From NCBI GenBank assembly GCA_028829895.1, contig CM054179.1:69587891-69651890 (forward strand): DNA of 64,000 bases, written 5' to 3'. A program made the translations under genes and the position numbers. The DNA is from Sinotaia quadrata. Taxonomy: Eukaryota > Mollusca > Gastropoda > Architaenioglossa > Viviparidae. The notes below the pieces were generated by a model that ran no database searches, was not told where the DNA came from, and worked only from the letters and a program-made list of their open reading frames with translations. Shown piece after piece: positions 23,670 through 34,697 of this stretch. How positions within the stretch are numbered: position 1 is the stretch's first letter; each line of letters begins with the position of its first letter.

Positions 23670-26151
23670 GTAAATTTAAATATTGAATATTTTACAAAAT
23701 TTATAAGATTTCATTTATTTCTTTTCTTTCAGGATTTTGAATGAATTCTTTAATTCAAAATATTGTATTATAATTTATAGCTGTTTCGGGTTTTACTTGG
23801 TATAAAAAAACAAAAACAGACACTTAACCAGTGAAATTTGGATTTATTGGCAAGAAAATTTATTTGAATATATAATTTTAAATGGGTGTCCAGTTTTGTT
23901 AAACAGTTGTCTTAATACTGTGCCTTAAATAAAGCTGTCAGCCTCACTTTTAGACAAATGGAGTTAACAGTATTTCATTTATATACATATTAATTCATAT
24001 CTCACCATTTCATGCACTTTATATTGCTAAAGTTATTTTTGCTGTAGACACTGACTCTTTACCCTGTAGGAACTCTTGAAATAATTTTCAGGTCTGAGGG
24101 AATCCTGCATAAAATTTACTATTTAAGCTTTAATTCTTTTTATTTTCCCAATCATTTCTTGTGGAACTCCTGCAACTTCTCACTGAACCCCGGTTGAGAA
24201 ACCCTGCATAAGATTTAGATGGTTTATTTATAAGTAAAATGCCTGAAGAAATAAAGTTCATTATTCAAAGAGGATGAAATGTTTGGCAGACACTTGTCAC
24301 TTCTGCCAATAATTTTGTAAATTGAGTGGTGATTCTAATGGAAATTTTAAAGATATTATTGTTAGGTTGACTTCAGGAATATACAGATTTCTTTTTTCTT
24401 TTCTTTTTTGTGCATGCCTTAAAATTTAACATTGTCAAATGTAATTCTAGAGTGCGGATTATATTTTTCTGTAATAAAATCTTTTACTATTCAGTTATAA
24501 ATGTCACTCCATTGATTTGGATAATCCTGAGTCAACTGTAGCTGAAAGAAGCAAATTGCTTGCACATTGGAATTAAAGTTTATTTATTATTTATCTTTTA
24601 TTAAATTACAGAATCATCTGCTTTAGAGAATGATGACAAGGAAATGGCTGGTTTCTTCACAGGAACAAACACTGCTCTCCAGAACCTTGGTTATACAGTT
24701 GATGAAGTGGAAATGGAAACACCCCCTTCTTCTAATTCTAGAGAATGCAAAGTTCTGCACAAGATAGATGATTCGTCTCCAGCCTTTCATGGTATTTAAT
24801 TTTGATTTTATACATCTTGCATTCCTACTACATTCAATCTCTTATGCAAAAATAAAAAACTTTTTGCACAAAATGGACACAGAATGGATGATTTGTCTCC
24901 AAGTTAATCATAAAAATGTTAAGATATTAATAGTAGGTAGCAGCACAGTAGTAAGCCAGCAATAATCAATGTGTAAAAGTGCAAATTTTCATTACTTTTC
25001 ATTCACTGATTTCTCAACATCCAAAGCATTCTTTAATTCAAAATCAAGGTTAATGTTTCTATTTCTTATGATTGTAAATTTGTATATCTTGCTTGTGTGT
25101 AGAAAGTACATGGATTGTATAAAGTTGATAATTATTCACCTATGTCGAGTTTTATCCAGAAGATTTACAAGACATGAATTTTGGAGGGTTTGAATGTAAT
25201 GGAATAAATATATAAACATAGAGCAAACTATTTAACTATCAGTACAATGAATGTTACTGTGGGATACATGGCTATTTTTTCACTCATTTTCATTCATAAT
25301 TATATCAGTTTTGGTCATTTCAATGATTCACTTTTTATCCATAATTTTTAATTTGTCATATTTGGTTATTTCAGTGATTATCAGTTTTTATTCCTAATTA
25401 TATCAAATTGGGTCATTTCAATGATTGTCAATTTTTATTCATCTATGACTTAAATAAATGCATTGACTAATCACACAATTTACAATATATGTTGGGGCAC
25501 TGTTTAACAGCTGTCTAGTCCACAAATGCTTTCCAGTAGTTAATGTGTGAGACAAGCACTTGCAAGATATGGCCTTTGTTTTCATGGACCAGCTCATTTG
25601 TAACATTTGTAATCTTCACATAAAAAGTATTTTAAATATTTATATTGTTTACTATGTTAATTGTTATTAAAGGGGAATTTTTTTTTTAAAGTATGGGTTC
25701 AAAGGTTATTGTGCAGTACTGCAATACAAACTTGCAGCTATAATAAATTTAGAAAAATGTATGGTCAGAAATTATTTTTTAAAATATGTATAATAGTCAT
25801 CGAAATATTTTTTATTTTTAAATGAGAAACTTGCACTTTTTATGAAACTATTATTAAAGCATATTATCAGTTCTAAACTGATTTTACATATTTTGTTTTT
25901 GTTGTTTGTCGACAGATGGCTTTAAACAAGTACAAGTCAAATCACAACCTAAACAGCTGTTTTCAAGCAAGCATCAAACCCATATTAACAAAGTTTCTGC
26001 ACCTCGATCCCCCTTAGCTACGGTCATTATGGATACAAATTCTCCACGGAATATATTGCAGAGGAAACACAAAAAACATCTTACAAACCAAATTAGTGGC
26101 ACTGGAAACCAGCAATCCTATTACTTGGACAAGGAAAATGTTATTCATTAG
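23417..26151 (+). CDS. CDCA3: CDCA3 (Tome-1) mitotic-entry regulator, three coding exons
   Basis: Cell division cycle-associated protein 3. In vertebrates it promotes mitotic entry as an SCF-linked adaptor and is destroyed by APC/C-Cdh1. Exons 23417-23669, 24612-24791 and 25916-26151 join in phase 1 to give 222 aa from ATG 23417 (MGITQAKL). Motifs: two CDK-site repeats DPRSPT (residues 35-40 and 59-64), each followed by an I-x-RTP or ILRTP block; an APRSPLATVI and TNSPRNILQ segment (173-192) matching the vertebrate RSPLTILQDDNSP region; and a C-terminal DKEN box (KEN 217-219). The family is about 265 aa, so the middle is shorter here. The start is uncertain: the acceptor at 23395-23396 is followed by TG GGC CCA, so an upstream exon ending in A would create a split ATG (MGPTKHI) and add 7 residues. 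Head-to-head with USP5, tail-to-tail with PEX14. Confidence 0.88.
24060..24206. mobile_element. hAT-like terminal fragments in CDCA3 intron
   Basis: GGTTGAGAAACCCTG ending at 24206 is the complement of the CAGGGTTTCTCAACC end common in hAT elements. A related, decayed end (GGAATCCTG followed by CATAAAAT) lies at about 24100. The second is followed by CATAAGAT, so the two may be parallel ends, but no matching left inverted end was found. Probably a rearranged remnant. Confidence 0.35.
24612..24791 (+). CDS. CDCA3: CDCA3 coding exon B
   Basis: Acceptor AATTACAG|AATCAT, donor CATG|GTATTT, 180 nt, phase 1 in and out. Encodes an acidic Ser-rich segment (ESSALENDDKEMAGFF to DDSSPAFHG) that is weakly conserved; supported mainly by splice phase. 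Confidence 0.82.
25262..25445. repeat. Short minisatellite in CDCA3 intron, unit about 60 bp
   Basis: Three diverged copies of a unit containing TTGGTCATTTCAATGATT followed by tttttatt-cataatt. Confidence 0.75.
25916..26151 (+). CDS. CDCA3: CDCA3 terminal coding exon (KEN box)
   Basis: Acceptor GTCGACAG|ATGGCT, stop TAG at 26149-26151. Holds APRSPLATVI, TNSPRNILQRK and YYLDKENVIH, which align with the vertebrate C-terminus. Confidence 0.9.
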
Positions 26152-26959
26152 ACTTGATGCACTAAGCAAAATGTTATCAATTTAATTATGTTGGAGACTC
26201 CAATCCAGTCTGAAAATTTGTTGCCTTTTTGAGTACGTATTTCTGACTAGTGATATCTGCAAGGTACTAGTGTACTCAGGACTGCTACTGTAAATTTGCT
26301 AGTACAGACTATCTGCTTTGGGCAGTAATTTGTAAGAAGCCAAAAGTTGTTGAAAGTGAGCATGGAGATACAAAAGACTGCAAAGCTGTTTAATTTTATC
26401 ATAAAAGAGTTTTGGTAGATGAAATCATCTCCACATAATGAATTTGTTTTACTTGAATTTCTTGACATCTCTTTATTGTTAATTTATTAGTCATTACTCA
26501 TTTACCAAGCTGAGGCAGTTTGAATTTATAAAGCATGGTAAGCAATGATTTAAAACAAAACAAAATTAAAATTCATTGTTCTAAAGAATAAGAAAATTGT
26601 TGCATTAAGGTTATCACACACAATATATTATTATTAAAACACATTATTCATTTTTCTTCATATATATATTGCCCTATCATTTTGTAAAGCAGTTTCCCCT
26701 ATATACAGTATTTCCTTTACTTTAACTGCTCAAGATACTGAGAAATAGTTTGTGTGCATGTTTGTTTTCTGGGTATACAAAAACAATAGCATCCCCAGTG
26801 TTTAAACCAATACTTTCTTTTCATTTAGAGCTTTATACCTTCTCTAAGACTTTCACTTATTCACTTGCTAGAAAACTGTACAAAATGTACAAAACTATGA
26901 AAAATGTTATGAGCAAACCTGACCCTTGAAGAAGAAATCATTAAGTTTTTAGGCATTAC

Positions 26960-27235
26960 ATATATATCCATTGTGTAAATATCCAATTTGAATTCAAATC
27001 CCCAATAAGCAATTTTAAGGCTTCTTACTGTGTAAATATGATATTTGTATTCAAATCCCCAATAAACAGTTTTAAAGCTTTTTTAATTATGTAAATATCC
27101 TTCTTGTATCCATATCCCCAATAAGCAATTTTAAGGCTTTATATTATTGTGTGAATATTCTAGTTGTATTCTAACCCAAAATAAGCAGTTCTTAGGCTTT
27201 ATATTAATTTTGCAAATATCCTAATGTATACAACA
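26960..27235. repeat. Minisatellite downstream of CDCA3, unit about 65 bp
   Basis: Four copies of a unit with TCAAATCCCCAATAAGCA, then ttttaaggcttt, then tgtgtaaatat. It contains AATAAA-like hexamers (27061-27066), so the array may itself offer polyadenylation signals to CDCA3. Confidence 0.85.
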
Positions 27236-30200
27236 CCAAATTTCTTTTATTGCTCTCTATTTATGATATTAAAGGTAACTCTTGTTAGAGACAACAGAGA
27301 AAAGTAATCCCTATCTGGAGGCTTGCTGATGTGTTACAATTTCATTCCATATACAAAAATAAAAACAAAGGAGATATTTGTTTGATTTCTGTTCAACATC
27401 CTTATGCTTTGCTTACTTTATCTAACAATACGGTTTGGGTTCCTTTGAGTGGCTCCAACGGCAGTAGCTTTACTGCAGAATTTATCATTATCAGTTTTGT
27501 AACAAAATATAATAAAAATAATTATGACCAGTTTTCTTCCAAAGTATTGGATGGGCTACTTTTCACTAATCTGTTAAAGAGATGACAGGCAGTAAGATAT
27601 TTAATGTATGAGCTGTTGATTGTAGCATGCATTTTATATTTATTTTTCATTTGATGTTAACAAATATTTGTATATTATGTGCCTTAACTGTAAAGACTAT
27701 CTGCAGATTATAATATGATAATTATCACATTTCAAAAAACTAAAATGTAAAGATTGATCATTTTAGTAATTTCAAAGAAATTTTTTATTAATTCTATTTA
27801 TTAAATAAGTCTCAAGACGTTTTAATTTAGTTTGAATTAAAATTGAATTATATCTGATTCACTTATGGTAGGTTTTGTTATGCATATTAATTTTTTCAAT
27901 TTTCTGATAAAATGTACTTCTTTATTAGGGTAAAATGTATTTGAATATTTGAACATGTTTACTTAAAAAATATTAAACACAAATTTATATCTTAACACAC
28001 AAAAGTTAGCAGAAACAAAAACTAAATTAGGAAAGAAAAGTTAATGAAAAGCAAATTTAGTTTATACATTTATTTTCTGTTTGTTATTTACAACTGAACC
28101 TAACCCTAACATTTCTTTAGAGAAAAACAACGAATAAAGTAACTCTAACTTATCTCAAAAAAAAATGTGCCACTTCTGTTGTAATCAGAGAAACTCCAAA
28201 ATAAAAAAGAATGAACCTAAAACAAAACCTGCAGAAACTAATACACAACACATGATACCCACATCAGCAAATGCAATCAACTCTTCTGAATCTAAACTGA
28301 TTGGAATATTGTTGAGCTACAACGGTACAGGTGTGCAGTTGACAATATGCTGAAAAGGGTGGATGTCTTTGTGCTGAATATGCCTGTAAAAATGCATCCT
28401 CTTGCCCACTCATGGCATACATTAAAGACGTATAAATACATTATAATTGTTATTCTAATACTGTGTTCTCGGCAATCGTGACTCGCATCTAACCTGAAAC
28501 GCTAGTCAAATTGTTTGCCAATAATTAAGTCATTTTCTTAAAAGATGGATAGAAAATCACATGATTTCTTGTGAAAAAAATATTGCCTTTTGATATCTTA
28601 CTTATTTTCTGGGCTTGCAAGTTGCAAGCTTGAGAGTGCGATTTTTGAGGGTTGTACAACATGCCAATGATGAATTATTTATGATTCTTTGAAATTTGCT
28701 AACATTTTACATGTATATAATAATGCTGCACACATCCTTTATACTTAATATATTAATGTAAGAGATACATAAGATACATGAATTTGTATTTATTTATGTT
28801 GTAATTATTTGTTATACAAATTCGTTTGGAACCGAAAAGGGTGCCTCTTTTCGTTACATGCTTACATACGGCTATTTTCTTTAATTTTCATTGTTATAAA
28901 TAATCCATCCAACTTACCATAGCAAGAATTAATAACATATTATAGCAACATTCGATATTTCTTTAATCTCAAAACGATCAATTTCATGAAGAAATTATAT
29001 TTTTAAAAGGTTTCTTTTCTTTGGTCACACTTCCTTTCCACATAAATTAGATTCAAAACTTTTATTCTTTTACCAAACATCGACATGTCATACATAAATG
29101 CCATGTGCTGTATAATCAATCGATGCAATTGAAATATTCATACATTGTTGTTTTTCAAATTTATTTGTTGTATTCAGAAATATTCAGCTTTACAAAAAAC
29201 TAATTTGCCTTCATTTCCTGTTTTAGCATGTGATAAAGAAATAATAAATTCATTTATAAAATATGATGATAATATTGCAAACTACTTATATTTTTTTAAG
29301 ACACCATATTATGGAAAGATAACTCTCGTGTCATTTTGTGTTGTGTGATGAGTCTAAGTACCAGTTAAGAAAAATAATTTTCAGTTTCATTAAGATCACA
29401 GTGTTACAAAAGAAATGGCAGGAAAATTTTTGGAATGATCGACATTTCAAACAAGATTTTTGATAATCTCAACATATTCAGATTAAAATTTATTAACATC
29501 ATAAATAGCTTACTTATTTATGTACATATCCATATGGTTTCTTTTGCATTTAAATTTTCATTATAAATTGTGAATTACATTCAAGAATATAAATATCACA
29601 ATTAGACTTATTATATATTTAAAAAACATTATATTTAAATAGACACTTTCTTTATTATTTAATATTAAAAATTATCTTTGCAGCATAATAACTTTGCCTG
29701 TTTTATGTTTAGTTGAGAAAAACAGAGCTTTCTTTCATGATGGTTGATATTTTTTCACCTGAAGGCCAATAAGGTTTTAAGAAAAAGTAAAGGTGAGTAG
29801 TAAGAAAAAACCCAACAAATTATCAAAATGCAAAGCACAGCAATTTCCACTATAAAAACCAGCTTCAGCAAAAGTATCAAGAAAACTAATATGATTATAA
29901 AGTTATTAAAAATGTCAAACAAGAGTCCTGGTGCAATCTAGCTCCTCCACAAATGAATAAAAATAGATAAAAGTTTAAATCGTTCAACTCTTATGCCTAC
30001 TTAGCCCTACTTATAATTAATCTTATGTGCACTGAGGTTTCTAATAATTGATTAAATCTTTGATTACTCACAGTGTTGTACTTTTGTACCCTTTAAAAAT
30101 CAAGTTGGATATGTTTGATGAAAAGATGACACAATTGGCCATGCAGGAAAAACGGAAAACCAACTGAAGAAGGGTTGCTATTCATATGTTGTCGCTGTCA

Positions 30201-31594
30201 TCTCTGTCTCTTGTGAGGTTGCTCATGCTCGGGCCTCCCCACATCTAACACACTTCTGGTGTCGAATGTCAGCTCTGTGCTTGATCAAAAACAACTTATT
30301 TGATTGACCACCTATCTGTAGGTTGGGTGCAAACTTCCCTGTATGTAGGTAAGTTGAGTGGTTCTTAGACTACTGTTAAATTGGCAACAATTTGATGTGT
30401 TCCACCATCAGTGGAGAGTCCATCAGGCATGGTATTACCACTCTGTTGAAATCTGCATGGATATAACTATTCAACCCTGGAATAGGTCTGGTTCAATGCC
30501 TCTGGTGTCCACAGGCAAAATGTCCTACCTGACTGTTGTGCCAATGCACTGTATTGGGCCCTGTTGTATACTTTAACATGTAAAATAATTAGATTTAATA
30601 ACTTTATTTTTTGTACTTTGTGTCACAAAATGGTACTCATTTAGAGAATGACATATATATATATTATTTCTAATTAAGTACTGACATTTCAATTTTATAC
30701 TACATAAATTTGTGTACAAAAAGTAAATTTATTAATAGTGTTAAAATAATTTATAAGAAAAGTATTAATTTATTATACAAGAAAATACTTCCAACTAACT
30801 TAATATATTTTTTAAAAGGATTAAAAAGAAATTTTTAATAAAATAACTGTTTTTATCACATTAAGTTGATTAACTTTTAAAGAATTAAAAATTAAGCAGA
30901 AATAAATCATTGTGGAAGTATTAAAAAATATGCAAGTTTAAAAACAATATTCTTTTGCAGTTTTATGAAAACTTGTATGCACATTGTATAAAGATTTTTA
31001 AGCAAATGATTTTTTTTTAAATTGAAAACAAGATAACACTAATGAAAAGAAAAAGAGTACCTAACCCAGCATTAATAAAATACTCCAAACTGCAACCATA
31101 CAGTTTATTTATTATATATTTTTTATGAATCAGGCTATCATTCTAATTTTCACATGGTCATTATGATACAAATTGCATCTTTTCTTAACAATCAATGGGA
31201 ATCATGTATGCTCAGCCTCAGTGTGTTTATTCAGTAGCATAGGTTATGTGCTTCTAACATTTGATATGTTCACTAATTTGAGACTTTAATATGAAATTCA
31301 TTTTTATACAAAGCCTCGGCCTTCTAATTGGTCAGGGATTGCTATACTTTCAGATCATTTTACAAATGACTGTACATCCCCAACCAAGACAGATGTGTAA
31401 CTCACTTTTCTTCATATTTCATACACATGATTTATCACACTCATGCAAACTCCCCAGTGAAAAGAATACATTAGTAAGAGAGAAATAATTCTTTAACACT
31501 TTGTATTTTCAAAAGAATAATTCTTCAACACTGTACTTTCAAACAATATTTAAACGCATACAAACACTAAAATTAAATTAAATCAATGCAACAC

Positions 31595-32000
31595 AGAAAT
31601 TCAAAAATGCTTCATAAATACAAAGAACTTCACCTGACATTTTGGCTAAATAACTTTCATCAGGACAACACTATTAATAACAGTGGCATGTGGACAATGA
31701 AATGAATAGGAAGTCAAGCTGTTTATTTTGCTAAAAGTGATGATTAGTAATTGTGCAAATTTTCACATACATTTTTCAAAATTAAAATATTACAGTTTCC
31801 TAATTAGTAATTTGAAATTTGTATTGTTCATTCTGTATTTTCTACCATGTAAGCAGCAAGACTGCTAAGCCATAAAAAAGAAACCAATGCAACAAGAAAA
31901 TTCAAATCGCTTTATAGATATATACAACAACAAAACCTGTAACAGTCAACCTTTTGCTAAAAAGACTTCATCAGGGCAATAATAATATTAAAAGGAGACT
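31595..32000. repeat. Two diverged copies of a dispersed repeat
   Basis: Segments at about 31595-31690 and 31880-31990 share AATGCAACA, AATTCAAA and a tail like GCTAAA..A-ACTTCATCAGG. About 280 bp apart, same orientation. Family not identified. Confidence 0.55.
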
Positions 32001-33142
32001 TGGTAAAGCACTTATTTTTATATAAGCTATACCCAGTTCATTATTTAATTAAGCATAAAATACACAACATTTTAATAAATAAACTGTTTACAAAAATCAT
32101 ACAATTAAAGTACTATAAAAACAATGAACTCAAATGCAGAATAACTAGCTAATAACTAACTAGAAAAACAAATAAAATAAATGTACCATGTACTGCTGAA
32201 CAATGACAGAAAAAAGTGTGATTCATGCTGAAGAAAACGACGCCCTGAGGTGTTCACACATTTCTGGCCACTTATTCATTTCATCATTTAAATGACATTA
32301 TTTTTAATGACTTTTGTTCAGATGAAGGCTATTAGTTATTTTTTTTTATGTATGTATCTTTCAATGGCTTATTTTGCATTTCTATCAGTGTTTTGAATTT
32401 TTATTGTTCTGGTTCCTTTTCCGGAACTATATTCCGAAGGTGCAAAATTATCAGAATGTGAACCCCAAATAAAATAAAAATAAAAATAAAAATAGTCATA
32501 CTATGATTAAAACCAAAAAATCAGTTTTGTGTAAAAATAGTGTACAATATGATGCATTTTCAGTCTTATCTACAATGTATTCTTCTATCCAACTGGAACC
32601 AATTTTATGTTAATTTAAAAAATTCCAAACTATTAACTGAAAAGTTGAATTAATGTCAATTATTCATACAATTCATCTCAAACCAATATTTTAATTATAT
32701 ATTATTATTATTATTATTATAGGACAACAAGAAATACATCACAGACTCATTGCATACAAATTGAAATTTTCAAAATTTTAAATAAAGACTTAATTATAAT
32801 GTTATAGAAACATTACTAATAAATCCATGCAGCTCTAATAAAAGTATTATTCAAAAACAAACAGCACAAACAATAAAAGAAAACCCTGAATATGATGGCA
32901 ATAATTTCTAATTCAAATACACAGGGTTTTTTTGTATTGACTTAGGTTGCAAGAACTATAATCTGCATAAAACATGCATTTTTTTGTCTGAAGAACAGTC
33001 TTTTAAAAGTAGTCTAATAGATAGATGGCATTCCATATAAAACCATAAATAATGATTTGATATAAGTAGATAAAAGAAATCACTTTAGAACAGAAATTCT
33101 TTTCATTTTCTTATTTCCATAGTCATCTGCCTACACACAATT

Positions 33143-33345
33143 TTGTGCTTGCATTTTGGTATAAACCTTTGTTTTCTTTTCTGGCTTCCAGATTTGATCT
33201 CCATTTTACAAGCCTACACAAAGTCTTGTGCTTGCATTTTGGTATAAACCTTTGTTTTCTTTTCTGGCTTCCAGATTTGATCTCCATTTTACAAGCCTAC
33301 ACAAAGTCTTGTGCTTGCATTTTGGTATAAACCCTTGCTTTCTTT
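33143..33345. repeat. 83-bp tandem triplication
   Basis: Two full copies and one partial copy (starting at about 33143, 33226 and 33309) of a unit holding GCTTGCATTTTGGTATAAAC and TCTGGCTTCCAGATTTGATC. The first two copies are nearly identical, so it is recent. Confidence 0.93.
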
Positions 33346-34430
33346 CCTGGTTTCCAAACGAGACCTTAATTTACAAAGCTACAGACACTGACTTTAGCTT
33401 AATAAAGCTTTCAACTTGGATTAAAAGCATGCTTTGCCAGTTATAGTTAACAATACTCAGTTGGAGAAAAATTATGATACTATTTGGTTTTCATTACAAA
33501 AAGTGGAATGAAAATACACTGATTTGGATTTGAAACAGTGTTGAGTGTAAGTTTTATCTGTGTTTCTGAGTTTTATTTTAGGGACTGCAAATGAATAGGT
33601 CAGGTTATATATTAAGGTGAAGTAATGTTTTTAATTTTACGCTGTTTGAATGTACAGCCTAAGTCCTGAAATAAATAATCATTGGGTTTACATCTAATCA
33701 AGTATTTTTATTAATCTTAAATTTATCAAGGATGAACCTTTAGTTTAAAACATGACATTTTCTAATGCACATATCTTTTCTCTAAAACTTGGATTTTCTT
33801 GGTTACAATCTTTCCCTGCTGGTCACTATTGGGTACATCAACAAATACTGTCATCTGTTATCCCAGAAAAATTACATGCAAAGAGTGCATACTCTAAGGA
33901 AAACTAGTTAGATAGGAATTAACACTTCTTGATAATAAAATTGCTGACAAAGATATGCAAGCATATTTTTTACTAAATACTTCTCTACTTCCCCTACTGT
34001 TTTGTTTTCTTACACTAATATAATTATGCACAAAGCCAGCGTATGTATTCACGATTTAATAAACACTATTAAAAATGTAAAACATTTATTGAACACCTAT
34101 TATAATGAAACACATCTATTTGAAAGACTATTCCAGTCTGCTAGGTTGCATTTAATTACTACTCAAACTCATCAGTGTTTAATAGCCCATAAGGCAGCTA
34201 TATAATATACATTTTTACTGTAGTGAATTGTTAACAATCAGCAGACTTGACGCAATTTCCAACACCAATCATGACAGCTCTTAATATCAGAATGCACTTT
34301 TATAAAAAATCAAATTATTGTTTATAATCGCTGTTTCCATATAAACTTTTCCAAATAATACAATCAGTAATCAGCTGCAATAAAATAACAATCAGCAGTG
34401 TAGTGAAAAAGAAAAACAAACATCCATCAG

Positions 34431-34697
34431 TTAGACTTCACAACTGGAATCTGAGTTGGGCTTGACCATTTCAAAACTATTTGTGCAGCTTGTTGTTTGG
34501 ATTGCAGACAGACTGTCACTTTCTGTTTGGCTTGGTAAGATAATAACACTTGTTGACTCACTTGGAGTGACACCAGCACTGACTGTCTGGCTGTGTGAAT
34601 TTGGATCGCTTGAATCTATGCTGCTTGGTGATATGTGGCTTGCACTTGGTATCTTCTGTATATTATCCACTGCTGGTACATTTGCCAACAAAGCCTG
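34431..34697 (-). CDS. PEX14: PEX14 terminal coding exon
   Basis: About 88 codons of Ser/Thr-rich tail ending SDSSCEV and TAA at 34431-34433. The acceptor is a tandem TTCAGCAG, so splicing at 34697 or 34694 would include or skip one Gln. No homology beyond composition; supported by phase, open frame and position. Confidence 0.8.
   Translation of the reverse strand, partial: QALLANVPAVDNIQKIPSASHISPSSIDSSDPNSHSQTVSAGVTPSESTSVIILPSQTESDSLSAIQTTSCTNSFEMVKPNSDSSCEV

Larger units (their letters stand above)
26152..34430. other. Tail-to-tail intergenic DNA between CDCA3 and PEX14
   Basis: Contains both 3' UTRs (ends not located), the minisatellites at 26960-27235 and 33143-33345, two related dispersed repeats at 31595-31690 and 31880-32000, and a GC-richer non-coding island at about 30130-30570 of unknown nature. 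No ORF shows codon-like conservation. Confidence 0.6.

Noticed and set aside
24768..25193. Plus-strand ORFs overlapping the end of CDCA3 exon B
   Set aside because: Out-of-frame shadows running into intron sequence.
30130..30576. GC-richer island with a 72-aa ORF
   Set aside because: No inverted ends, target duplication or protein family seen; probably an old repeat fragment, left unassigned.
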